A DNA stretch of 64,000 nt from an uncultured Lachnospiraceae bacterium (GTDB lineage Bacteria > Bacillota > Clostridia > Lachnospirales > Lachnospiraceae). How positions within the stretch are numbered: the first letter of the stretch is position 1; each line of letters opens with the position of its first letter. A program made the position numbers and the translations under genes. The notes under the pieces are model-generated. The model was not told the DNA's origin. It was given only the letters and a program-made list of their open reading frames with translations, and searched no databases. The stretch spans positions 1 through 64,000 of the forward strand of contig CANRWO010000007.1 in assembly GCA_947643615.1 (NCBI GenBank), given 5' to 3'. This document shows positions 46,107-54,752 of this stretch, piece after piece.

Positions 46107-47276
46107 ATGAAAGTATTAATGCTGACCTGGAAGAGCTTTGGAAACGAAGATATGATCGATGCCTTAAAAGAGAAGGGGCATCAAGTAATAGAGCAGCCTT
46201 TCTCCGACAAAGGCGAGAAATCGGATGAACAGTTGGAGCAGGAACTGACTGCCCACATCCGCAAAAATTCCCCTGACTTCCTTTTTTCCTTCAATTATTT
46301 TCCGGTGGCTTCCCTGGCCTGTAAGAAGCTTGGGATTCCCTATGTTGCGTGGGTCTATGACAGTCCCTATGTGCGGCTTTACCACTACTCCATCAATTAT
46401 CCCACAAACCATGTCTTTGTCTTCGACAGGCAGCAGTACCTGGAGTTCCACAATGCGGGCATCCAAACGGTACACTACCTTCCCATGGCCGCCAACACGA
46501 AACGTCTGTCCGCCATGGCAGATTTTGCAACCTTTCGGAAGACCGAATGGTATAACCGCCATCCGGTGGCTTTCATCGGCTCCCTTTACACGGAAAAACA
46601 CCAATTCTATCAGCGTATGGAGGGAAAGATTTCCCCCTATACCAAAGGATATCTGGAAGGCCTGATGGCTGCCCAGTTACAGATATACGGCTATAATTTC
46701 ATACAGGAATCCCTGCATGGGGACGTACTGGCAGATATGCAGAAGGCCCTCCCTCTCACCCCGGGCGCGGACAGCGTAGAAAGTGTAGAGTATCTCTTTG
46801 CCCAATATGTGGTAAACCGGCAGATCACTGCCTTGGAACGGCGGAATCTTCTGACTGCAGTATCAGGACTCTATGGCCTGGACCTTTACACCCCCGACCA
46901 GTCCATAACGCTTCCCAACTGCACAAATCACGGCTCCGTAGACTATTACGACTTTGCCCCTTACGTATTCAAAAAAGCTAAGGTCAACCTGAATATTTCC
47001 CTGCGCAGCATTTTAAGCGGAATCCCTTTGAGAGCCTTTGATATTATGGGAGCAGGAGGATTCTTGCTGACCAATTATCAGGAAGATTTTATGAACTTTT
47101 TTGTTCCGGGGGAGGACTTTGCATTTTATGAAAGTAAGGCAGATCTGTTGGATAAAATTGGTTACTACCTGAATCATGAAGCCGAGCGGGCACAAATAGC
47201 GGAAAACGGCCTGCGGAAAATCTCCGCAGACCATACCTATGTGCAGCGCGTGGAAGAAATACTCAGTTACCTGTAG
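46107..47276 (+). CDS. CgeB/DUF3880-type glycosyltransferase
   Basis: 389 residues, paralogue of 16995: shared segments include SFNYFPVASLACK, YVAWVYDSPYV, AFIGSLYTEKHQF, LNISLRSILSGIPLRAFDIMG and GGFLLTNYQEDF. N-terminal DUF3880 part and C-terminal GT-B part. AAAAAGGAG precedes the start. It is read opposite to its neighbours and ends two bases before the end of the radical SAM gene. Donor and acceptor unknown. Confidence 0.8.
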   Translation: MKVLMLTWKSFGNEDMIDALKEKGHQVIEQPFSDKGEKSDEQLEQELTAHIRKNSPDFLFSFNYFPVASLACKKLGIPYVAWVYDSPYVRLYHYSINYPTNHVFVFDRQQYLEFHNAGIQTVHYLPMAANTKRLSAMADFATFRKTEWYNRHPVAFIGSLYTEKHQFYQRMEGKISPYTKGYLEGLMAAQLQIYGYNFIQESLHGDVLADMQKALPLTPGADSVESVEYLFAQYVVNRQITALERRNLLTAVSGLYGLDLYTPDQSITLPNCTNHGSVDYYDFAPYVFKKAKVNLNISLRSILSGIPLRAFDIMGAGGFLLTNYQEDFMNFFVPGEDFAFYESKADLLDKIGYYLNHEAERAQIAENGLRKISADHTYVQRVEEILSYL

Positions 47277-47278
47277 CT

Positions 47279-48409
47279 TTACTCCACCCAATCCTCCAAC
47301 ACACTGTTCTTTCCCACGATCTCCCATGCACAGGCCTTACCCTCTGTACAGTAGCGGCAGCGCCGCATGGGAACCAACAGCAGCGCCTTAAGCATAGGAG
47401 CCGTCATAGTTTCATCATACAGATCCACTCCCTCATCCGCCGGCAGCTCCTGCCCAAATGCAGCGTTGAAATATTTGGTGGTAAAGGGCGTATAACAGGG
47501 CGCTGCCTTCCCATTATGCAGGCAAGTACACGTCGCTTGAAAACAGCTGTAAAAAAAGTCCTCGTCCCCCTGAGGTACAAGCGTCTGGGTCTTATTAAAC
47601 TCCGTGATCATGGGGGTAATGGTATAAGGTATCCCCTTTTCGAACAGGAATCTCTGTATCTCCTGCACCTTATCCTCCAAAGGAGGATAAAAGGAGATGT
47701 GGAAAAATGCCATATTCTCCTTCATGCATTCCAGCAAAGCAGGCTCCAGGCGGTCTATCAGCATCCCGTTAGTCACTATTGTGATTATGCTGGCAGGATA
47801 CAGCTTTCTTGTAAACTCAATGAACCGGGGAAGCTCCGGATTCAATAGCGGTTCCCCCCCTAATATCCTTATAACCCCGATATCCCCAATGTACCTTTTC
47901 AGCTGCCGCAGGTCCTCCGTAAAACTATCAAACTCCGTATAAACCGGCTGCTGTACCAGAGGCGAATAGTGGGTACAGTATTTACAGTTCAAGTTACAGT
48001 GATCCGCCACATGGTATTCCAAGTACGGAAGATAAGGATCCTGCAGCATAGGGGTGATCAGGCCGGCTATGGCCTCAGGTTGGTTCCTGATCTGCGGGTT
48101 CAGCCGTATTCCATCATATATATCTTCCACCTCCACTCCCGCCCTGAGCAGCGCCAGCACCAGCTCATTCTGCTGGATATAATATTCCTTGGGAATCACT
48201 ATGGCTGTCAGTTCGCCGGCGGCATATCTTCTTCCAAACTCCTCCACGGATATCTCCGTATCCTTCTGGGGTTCACCTAATACCACAAAAGCCCCCACCG
48301 AAATGGCGTCCCCGCCGTCCTGTACAAAGAGTTCGGAATATTCATTTTCTAATGCTTCTTTCATCAGGCCGCTCCATTTTGAGCTCCCGAAAACAGCTAC
48401 ATATATCAT
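47279..48409 (-). CDS. Radical SAM protein with Rossmann-like N-terminus and SPASM-like cysteines
   Basis: 376 residues from MIYVAVFGSSKW (AAAGGGAAAG 8 bases upstream). The first 110 residues look like a nucleotide-binding unit. The radical SAM motif CNLNCKYC (Cys138, Cys142, Cys145) follows, then GGEPLLNPELP. The C-terminus has further cysteines (CFQATCTCLHNGKAAPC; CRYCTEGKAC) that could bind auxiliary iron-sulfur clusters. Placed among glycosyltransferases, so it may modify a sugar, a glycan or flagellin. Reaction unknown. Confidence 0.75.
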   Translation of the reverse strand: MIYVAVFGSSKWSGLMKEALENEYSELFVQDGGDAISVGAFVVLGEPQKDTEISVEEFGRRYAAGELTAIVIPKEYYIQQNELVLALLRAGVEVEDIYDGIRLNPQIRNQPEAIAGLITPMLQDPYLPYLEYHVADHCNLNCKYCTHYSPLVQQPVYTEFDSFTEDLRQLKRYIGDIGVIRILGGEPLLNPELPRFIEFTRKLYPASIITIVTNGMLIDRLEPALLECMKENMAFFHISFYPPLEDKVQEIQRFLFEKGIPYTITPMITEFNKTQTLVPQGDEDFFYSCFQATCTCLHNGKAAPCYTPFTTKYFNAAFGQELPADEGVDLYDETMTAPMLKALLLVPMRRCRYCTEGKACAWEIVGKNSVLEDWVE

Positions 48410-48469
48410 ATGATTGACTTTCCCTTTCTGCGACATGCAAATTCCCGACAACGAATCATATTAGCTCTT

Positions 48470-49651
48470 TTATGGTAAAAACGAAAGCAAATCCTCATGC
48501 AGCTCCCGTGCACGAGCTTTCCATGTGTGTGACCCCTCCGCCAGCCTCTGCCCGGCAGATGCAATTGCCTGCAATCTTTCTTCGTCCGAAAGCAAGTCGG
48601 CAATGCACCGTGGTAACGCTGATAAGCTTGCGTCAGACAGTCCATAGGACACCCAGGCATCCTTTGGCAGTGTTTCCTCCAAATACCGGGATGTCTCCGA
48701 TACCGCCACGGCTCCGCACAGCATGGCATTAAACACTCTCTCGTGGCTGCCGTCCTTAAACCAAGGCAATGTATTCAACACAATCTTACTGTCCCCCATC
48801 TTATCCAGGATTTCTTCAGGGGAAACTCTCCCGCCATAGCGAACATTGGGCAACCCGATCCAATCGCATCCTGACCACCCATCACCATACAGGGCCAACG
48901 GAATCCCCGCCTTTGCAACCGATCCCACTATCATCTCCCGGAAATGGGAGCTTACCGCCCTCTCTATGTATACACAGGAGGATACAAACCTGCGCAGTTC
49001 CTCGTCCGGCAAGTTTACTCCCTCTTGCCGGAGCATCCGCTCAACCGTGGCTTCTATCGTATCCGTAGGATGTTCGAGCAAGTGCCGTATACTGCGGTCG
49101 CAAATCTGTTCTGCCGGAAAATTCCACCCTGAAAAATCCGGTTTCCGTATGTAATTTGCATATAAGCTCCCTGCATACAGCACATCCGTTTTCCGCTCCG
49201 ATATAGGTTTTTGCTTCCGGCATAAAACTGTACCTCCGTGTGCAATAAAACCGTTAGAGGTAATGTTGGGGTAGAAACGGCCAATATAGTCCATATGGTT
49301 GCGGTCAATACACAATACTATCCCGGTAGAAGGCATACGCATTAAGATATTGTGATACCAAAAAGGGTGATCCACCAAAATATTCACACATGGAATTCCC
49401 AAAACCTCCCACATATTTTTCCCGGAAGGAGTTGTCATTCCGAAAAACATGCTGTTAAAAGCAATCATTGCCGTTATTGGCCCCGTCTGCATATATTCGT
49501 GTAGCAGTCCAAGGCTTTTTGCACTTTGGCATAGGTCAAAGTCAAATATTTCATACCCCAGTTCCAAAAAACCCTGTTTAAGCTGTTCACTGAACAAATT
49601 TAACGTGTCCAATTCCCCACGGAACAGAACCAGCCTCTTTTTTTCCTCCAT
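48470..49651 (-). CDS. CgeB-like glycosyltransferase
   Basis: 393 residues of GT-B type. The N-terminal half has IPCVNILVDHPFWYH, and the C-terminal half has ALYGDGWSGCDW, KIVLNTLPWFKDGSHERVFNAMLCGAV and HTWKARARELHEDLL, the Glyco_trans_1_2 pattern. Lies between the radical SAM and the large glycosyltransferase in the same direction, so the three form a likely operon. Confidence 0.78.
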   Translation of the reverse strand: MEEKKRLVLFRGELDTLNLFSEQLKQGFLELGYEIFDFDLCQSAKSLGLLHEYMQTGPITAMIAFNSMFFGMTTPSGKNMWEVLGIPCVNILVDHPFWYHNILMRMPSTGIVLCIDRNHMDYIGRFYPNITSNGFIAHGGTVLCRKQKPISERKTDVLYAGSLYANYIRKPDFSGWNFPAEQICDRSIRHLLEHPTDTIEATVERMLRQEGVNLPDEELRRFVSSCVYIERAVSSHFREMIVGSVAKAGIPLALYGDGWSGCDWIGLPNVRYGGRVSPEEILDKMGDSKIVLNTLPWFKDGSHERVFNAMLCGAVAVSETSRYLEETLPKDAWVSYGLSDASLSALPRCIADLLSDEERLQAIASAGQRLAEGSHTWKARARELHEDLLSFLP

Positions 49652-49690
49652 ATCTATCTCCCATATCTGCGTTTCCCATATAAAATTGCA

Positions 49691-52342
49691 TTAGTTGATT
49701 AGCCGCCTGTAAATAGCTTGCAGTTCACCATTTATATCCGATCCCGGCAACAGTAAATCCGGCCTTGCCGCCAAATGAGCATCAAACAATTGCCTTGCCT
49801 CATCAACCCGATTTTCTTTGAGCAGCTGTTTGCATTTCTCCTTCAACGCGCCCGTTTCCGCCTTTTCTCTGGAAATTCCTACTACTGCTTCATGACAGTT
49901 CAGTCCGTTTGCCATTGCATATACATAAAACATTTGCTCCGAAAGAAAACCATACACTCGCTTATGGTAATCATCATAGCTGCTGACATCTATTTCCTCT
50001 GACGCTTCCACGAATATTCGGAACAACCATTCCGCATAAGCTTTCAGGATTGGCAGCTTCGTCACCACCAGATTCCCGCCGTAAAATACAGTCCCTCCCA
50101 TGGCCTGGTCATACGCCGCTGCGTAGGAAGGGTAAATACGCTTCAGCGCCCGCCCTACGGCATCCATGTCCCCACCGTTATGGCTTCGCCCAAAATGCTG
50201 ACGGTAACTCCCCGAACACTCTGCATGCCTTGGAACAATAGCGTCATATTGTTCCAACAATCGGATATAATCTGCCTTATCCATTGCCTGCCCTTTTACG
50301 TTTAAAAAATACCTTCTATAATGGCATAAACCTGCATAATCTATATCCTCCACATTCTGCCATATCCAGAACAGGCCTGTCAATTCCCCATAAAGGAAAT
50401 TTAGATCTAAAATATTCTCCCCCGTGTCATCGCCCAAATATCCCAGATCCGGCTTTCCATACCTTCCCACATGAAGGGGCACATAGATTGGGTCAGGAGG
50501 CGGGTCACATTTAACATGGGTCGCCACATATATGGTCAACGCCTTTTTCTCCGCACTCTCGGACAGTCTAACCAGTTCCTGCGCACGGCGCTCCCAGGTA
50601 TATTTTTCCAGCCCAGTACGCCGTGCATTATCCGCAATTGACTCCCGCAATCCCGGATTTTCCAATAATTCCGCTATCTTTCCCGGCAGTTCCTCGAGCC
50701 TGTCCAGGCGGTATGAGACGATTTCTTCCCCTTCCCGCATGTGCTCCCGCAGATACATTGTCTCTTCCGTCAGGCAAACCGCGCCGGAAAGCATGATATT
50801 GGCGATTCGTTCTGTCATCCCCGCCTTATGCCAGCTCATAATATTCAATCCTATTTTAGCCTTTGCAAGCTCTCTCCGGGATTCCTCCACGGTGGCATAA
50901 GAATGTATCTCTAAACGTTCCTTTCCTTCTCTCTCATAGCTCTTCCAGCTGTCGCCATACACATGCAGAGTATAACCCGCCTTCAGCACAGTAGATATGA
51001 CCTCATTTCGATAATGCCCGATAACCATTCTACAAGCCTGCTTCAAGGAAAGGCACAGTTCCGCAAAGCCTTCCTTATCTGTCTCCCTGCCTCTTTCCCG
51101 CAAAAAATCAGAGAGTCCCCGCTCAAAAGTCTCATTGGGATGGAGAAGCATATAATCATAAAACTCTCTATCAAATCCCTCAAGATTCTTAGCCGAATCC
51201 TGAAAATAACTTCCCATAAATACAATATCGTAGGGGCGTTCTTCTACCTCGCAAGGCTGCTTTCCCTCAGCCAAGGCACAAGGGACACCATAAGGAAGAT
51301 TTCCGCCGGGCGGAAATTGTATTGCATTTCCTGTGTGGTAGTAATCTCTGATTAGCGCTGCATAATTTGCATCCTGGCACAGTATAAAGTAATTATCAGG
51401 AAGACATCTCAGCACATTCTCAAAACGAAGTGGATTGTCAAACCAAAATTGAAACTTGGGCCCATGGATTTTCCGAAAAAATTCAATCTCCAACGCTTTA
51501 TTCTGAAATCCCACAATCCCTTTGCACACCATATTTTGCAGTTCGCCAAAGACTTCTGGATTATCATCTATTAAAATAACCGCCTGTCCATTAAGGATCA
51601 AACTGTCTGCCAACTCATCCGCAAATCCCTGCAGAACTCCTCCGCAGGTATCATCTCCCCGCAGAATAATAAACGGCGCAGTCTGTCTTGCCACCTTCTC
51701 ATATACTCTCTCATCCGACAAAAACAAATTTATCTGCTGTTGAAATACCGGAAAAATGTCCTTCTCCCGTGCATATTTGCAGAAAGAAGAGAGTACAGGA
51801 TCCGTTAATCCCAGTGAATGCAGATGGTTCATATGATACCGTATCATATACGCGAGAGTCCGCGCAATTTCCTCCATATAAGCCAAACCCTTGTTTTCTG
51901 TCGGGATATCTATGCTGTATACTGCCTGCCGCAGTTTACAAGCCTCTATCTCACCGGCCACACGGCACACAAACTCAAAATTGGTTTTTCCGGACAGCAT
52001 AGAGTTAAATGCCCCCGCCCTCTGAATCAGTTTTTTCGAAAAAAGTAACGCAGCAATGGAATCGTAAACCAACTCAAACGTTCCAATATAATCAGTCTTA
52101 TAGTTCACTGTCTTTTCGGAAAGGTATACCGTCAAGCCTTCCTTTTCGCAATCCGGCAAAATATCTTTTTCCTCTTCTTTAACCGCCGTCAGAAACTCCT
52201 CAATCCCTACTGACGAATCCAGCACAAATGCAACGTAGGGAGTCTCTGTTTGGATAAGGCAACTGTTTTTTATCCCTGCGTTTTCAAATTCATCACTATC
52301 CAAACAAAATACTGTGACTTTTTCTAACTGCGTCACCTCCAT
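49691..52342 (-). CDS. Large multidomain glycosyltransferase with C-terminal DUF4422
   Basis: 883 residues from MEVTQLEKVTV (GGAGG 6 bases upstream). Three parts can be seen: an N-terminal region of about 220 residues resembling a worn GT-A domain; a central CgeB-like GT-B unit (DIVFMGSYFQDSAKN; LHVYGDSWKSYE; KIGLNIMSWHKAGMTERIANIM); and a C-terminal DUF4422 domain from about residue 600 (IYVATHVKCD; YAGLCHYRRYF; YGGNLVVTKLPILKAY). Two active transferase domains would allow it to add two sugars. Confidence 0.72.
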   Translation of the reverse strand: MEVTQLEKVTVFCLDSDEFENAGIKNSCLIQTETPYVAFVLDSSVGIEEFLTAVKEEEKDILPDCEKEGLTVYLSEKTVNYKTDYIGTFELVYDSIAALLFSKKLIQRAGAFNSMLSGKTNFEFVCRVAGEIEACKLRQAVYSIDIPTENKGLAYMEEIARTLAYMIRYHMNHLHSLGLTDPVLSSFCKYAREKDIFPVFQQQINLFLSDERVYEKVARQTAPFIILRGDDTCGGVLQGFADELADSLILNGQAVILIDDNPEVFGELQNMVCKGIVGFQNKALEIEFFRKIHGPKFQFWFDNPLRFENVLRCLPDNYFILCQDANYAALIRDYYHTGNAIQFPPGGNLPYGVPCALAEGKQPCEVEERPYDIVFMGSYFQDSAKNLEGFDREFYDYMLLHPNETFERGLSDFLRERGRETDKEGFAELCLSLKQACRMVIGHYRNEVISTVLKAGYTLHVYGDSWKSYEREGKERLEIHSYATVEESRRELAKAKIGLNIMSWHKAGMTERIANIMLSGAVCLTEETMYLREHMREGEEIVSYRLDRLEELPGKIAELLENPGLRESIADNARRTGLEKYTWERRAQELVRLSESAEKKALTIYVATHVKCDPPPDPIYVPLHVGRYGKPDLGYLGDDTGENILDLNFLYGELTGLFWIWQNVEDIDYAGLCHYRRYFLNVKGQAMDKADYIRLLEQYDAIVPRHAECSGSYRQHFGRSHNGGDMDAVGRALKRIYPSYAAAYDQAMGGTVFYGGNLVVTKLPILKAYAEWLFRIFVEASEEIDVSSYDDYHKRVYGFLSEQMFYVYAMANGLNCHEAVVGISREKAETGALKEKCKQLLKENRVDEARQLFDAHLAARPDLLLPGSDINGELQAIYRRLIN

Positions 52343-52370
52343 GGCTATCCTCCAATCCATCCCTTCTTGT

Positions 52371-53306
52371 CTACCAGAATAACTGCATGTTTTTTAAGAC
52401 ATCCTGGTCTTTAAGTGAAAACTTTTGCTTTATTTTATCGGCAGTTTCTTCATAAGGTACACCCAGCTCTTTGCAAATGGAAATAAGCGCTTCCAAGCCT
52501 TCCTTGAGGCCTTCTGCTCGCCCCTCTTCACGCCCTTCCACACGTCCCTCTTCACGTCCTTCCGCACGTCCTTCTTCACGTCCTTCCGCCCTGGCCTCCT
52601 CACGTTCCAACATGATCTGTCTGTCAAATGTGTAATCCAGTGTCATTGCTTTTACCACCTCCGAACGATGCTCCATAAGGAACTTCCTTAACACATTTTG
52701 CTGTATGCAGCAGTCTATTGCCCTCTCTATTGCATTTTCAAGCTCTTCATAACCATTTTCTCTGTGAAACTCTCTAACATAATCTACAAAAGCCGCATAT
52801 TCCTTTAACCATACACATTTGTCAAGCAGCTCAGCATTCTTCCCTTTATTCACATTATAGACTCTACAGACTAACTCGATTTCCGGAGTCGGGGTACTTT
52901 TTTCAAATGCATCGGACAACTTCATATCATACTGCTCCGGCTGATCCTCCTCGCCATTGTAAAAAACGGCAAATCTGGGAGTCGGTATTTTAACTAATGC
53001 CTTTCCATAAATGTTACGGTCTTTCATAATCTTCTTCAACATTACGGAAAAGTAAACCAGGCTCCTTACCGGCATGTTGGGGCATACCGTAGACTGGTGT
53101 TCATAAATACTGAGACTCATGTCCAGGACAAAAGCCGCATCGTTGCGCACCGATAAGGAGATTCCCTTATCAAGGTTATGAAACTGCACTATCCCTGGAT
53201 CCGCATACTCAGACCTATTCACTGCATTGTATAGTTGCAGGGCATTGTTCCTGTCTTCCATCAGCATACTGAAAACATCACTTTTGTACTCTCTGTTACC
53301 TGCCAT
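52371..53306 (-). CDS. Rpn-family (PD-(D/E)XK) putative nuclease
   Basis: 311 residues. The N-terminal part (KSDVFSMLMEDRNNALQLYNAV; FVLDMSLSIYEHQST) matches the recombination-promoting nuclease/putative transposase family common in gut Clostridia. The C-terminus contains a charged repeat of REEGRAEG units, then a helical end. AAGGAGG precedes the start. Biological role is uncertain; relatives stimulate RecA-independent recombination or act in phage defence. The 238-base spacer upstream of it (53307-53544) shows no gene. Confidence 0.75.
   Translation of the reverse strand: MAGNREYKSDVFSMLMEDRNNALQLYNAVNRSEYADPGIVQFHNLDKGISLSVRNDAAFVLDMSLSIYEHQSTVCPNMPVRSLVYFSVMLKKIMKDRNIYGKALVKIPTPRFAVFYNGEEDQPEQYDMKLSDAFEKSTPTPEIELVCRVYNVNKGKNAELLDKCVWLKEYAAFVDYVREFHRENGYEELENAIERAIDCCIQQNVLRKFLMEHRSEVVKAMTLDYTFDRQIMLEREEARAEGREEGRAEGREEGRVEGREEGRAEGLKEGLEALISICKELGVPYEETADKIKQKFSLKDQDVLKNMQLFW
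52511..52600 (-). repeat. In-frame tandem repeats in the Rpn-family gene
   Basis: About four copies of a 24-base unit coding for (A/V)EGREEGR, with small variations. Being a multiple of three, gains or losses of units would lengthen or shorten the linker without breaking the frame. Confidence 0.75.
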
Positions 53307-53544
53307 CTTTATCCTCCTTGCATATGGGCAGGAGCCATGGCACTCTATGAAACAAAAACTCCTGCTTTTTATTTATAATGGGATTAAAAGCATGAATTTC
53401 CGTAAAATAGAATATAGTCAAAGATAATCGGAACACGTGCAGCACACAATGCTAATCACTGAGGCCACGCTTAATATGGAATATATGCTTTGATTTGATT
53501 ATAACCGATAAAGGATAAAAGTCAACACGTTTAAACGATTTTGT

Positions 53545-53577
53545 TAAAAAAAGAGACTGACAGATGCCAGTCTCTCT
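53545..53577 (-). terminator. Terminator of the first flagellin gene
   Basis: AGAGACTG (53552-53559) pairs with CAGTCTCT (53568-53575), followed on the minus strand by TTTTTTTAAC. It lies about 35 bases after the flagellin stop. Confidence 0.85.
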
Positions 53578-53611
53578 TATCTTATATATTTTTTTAATTA
53601 TGATCCCACAA

Positions 53612-54421
53612 TTAACCAAGTAAGGAAAGCACGCCCTGGTTGGACTGGTTAGCCTGTGCCAACATTGCCTGGCCTGCCTGTGCAAGGATGTTGTTGTTAG
53701 CGTATCTAACCATCTCTGTTGCCATATCGGTATCACGGATAGCGGACTCAGCGCTGGTGGTATTCTCAACAATGTTGTTCAGGTTGTTGATCGTATGCTC
53801 CAGTCTGTTCTGAACTGCACCAAGATCGGAACGCTGCTTGTTCAGTGCTGCAATAGCCTTCTTACAGCTCTTGTTCAGAGCACCTGCTGTAGATGCGCTG
53901 CTAACGCTGCCAGCAAGACCCAGACCACTACAGTTCATGGATGTGATCTTCAGGGTGATATGCTGGCTGGTCTCTGCACCTACCTGAAGGCTAACATTGG
54001 AGCAAGAACCGGTAAGCAGATTCTTCTCATTGAAAGTAGTGGTGGAAGCTACACGGTTAATTTCGCTCATCAGCTGCTTAACTTCACTGTTGATGTAGCT
54101 GCGGTCACTGGAGGTCAGTGTGCCGTTCTCACCCTTAACTGACAGCTCGTTGATACGCTGAAGCATGTCATGAACTTCGTTCAAAGCACCTTCTGCTGTC
54201 TGCACCATGGAAACGCCGTCCTGTGCGTTTGCAGCTGCCTGTGTAAGGCCGCGAACCTGACGTCTCATCTTCTCGGAAATTGCCAACCCTGCTGCATCAT
54301 CTGCTGCACGGTTTACTTTGTAACCGGAAGACAACTTCTCAGTGGACTTTGCCTGGCTTGCTGTTGTGATGCCGAGCATTCTGTTAGAGTTCATTGCTGT
54401 TAAATTGTGTTTTACTACCAT
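53612..54421 (-). CDS. Flagellin (copy 1)
   Basis: Filament subunit, 269 residues: the N-terminal D0/D1 (NLTAMNSNRMLG; EKLSSGYKVNRAADDAAGLAISEKMR) and C-terminal D1/D0 (RLEHTINNLNN; AESAIRDTDMATEMVRY; ANQSNQGVLSLLG) are intact, joined by a short central region without large D2/D3 domains. The D1 segment LQRINELSV resembles the TLR5-recognised motif. Three cysteines are present (GSCS, MNCS, KSCK), unusual for a flagellin. AAGGAGG precedes the ATG at 54421. Differs from copy 2 by a single residue (Lys4 for Gln4). Confidence 0.96.
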   Translation of the reverse strand: MVVKHNLTAMNSNRMLGITTASQAKSTEKLSSGYKVNRAADDAAGLAISEKMRRQVRGLTQAAANAQDGVSMVQTAEGALNEVHDMLQRINELSVKGENGTLTSSDRSYINSEVKQLMSEINRVASTTTFNEKNLLTGSCSNVSLQVGAETSQHITLKITSMNCSGLGLAGSVSSASTAGALNKSCKKAIAALNKQRSDLGAVQNRLEHTINNLNNIVENTTSAESAIRDTDMATEMVRYANNNILAQAGQAMLAQANQSNQGVLSLLG

Positions 54422-54430
54422 GGTATCTTC

Positions 54431-54459
54431 CTCCTTGAATTTGCACCTCATCCCTGAGG
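54431..54459 (-). promoter_or_regulatory. Candidate CsrA-binding site in flagellin 1 leader
   Basis: CCTCA/TGAGG stem with loop GGGA (54446-54459) followed closely by the Shine-Dalgarno AAGGAGG (54431-54437). Two GGA sites, one in a hairpin loop and one over the ribosome binding site, match how CsrA represses hag in B. subtilis. csrA and fliW are in this window. Confidence 0.65.
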
Positions 54460-54539
54460 CCCTGTCTATTGTATGGTTTACCTGCTGGACTAACCCCTCG
54501 TTTAGGCCCGCTTAAGTAAACTTGCTTTGCTTGTTATGT

Positions 54540-54566
54540 ATATCGGAAGATCCTACAAATACTTTA
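54540..54566 (-). promoter_or_regulatory. Sigma-28 promoter of flagellin 1
   Basis: TAAAGTAT (54559-54566), 11 bases, TCCGATAT (54540-54547) on the minus strand: an excellent match to the TAAA-N15-GCCGATAT flagellar consensus. Transcription starts about 110 bases before the gene. Confidence 0.88.
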
Positions 54567-54693
54567 TAGCTTTTTATAAAATTTTTATCTTTCCATAAAG
54601 ATATGTTCAAATATTTCAAAAACCTATTATTATAGCAGTTATTTTATTCACAAAAAGCAAGCCTTGCTGATTTGCCCGCTATAAAGTCCGTTG

Positions 54694-54724
54694 AAAAAGG
54701 GGTTGGCATATGCCAACCCCTTTT
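54694..54724 (-). terminator. Terminator of the second flagellin gene
   Basis: A 14-bp near-perfect hairpin (AAAAGGGGTTGGCA with its complement, centred at 54710) followed by TTTTT on the minus strand, about 30 bases after the copy 2 stop. The symmetrical A/T ends make it possibly bidirectional. Confidence 0.88.
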
Positions 54725-54752
54725 CGGTAGTTTTCGCTTTAAACTCTCAAAA

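Noticed and set aside
52511..52600. Regular repeats that could suggest a CRISPR array
   Set aside because: The units are contiguous with no spacers and code in frame for REEGRAEG; no cas gene is nearby.
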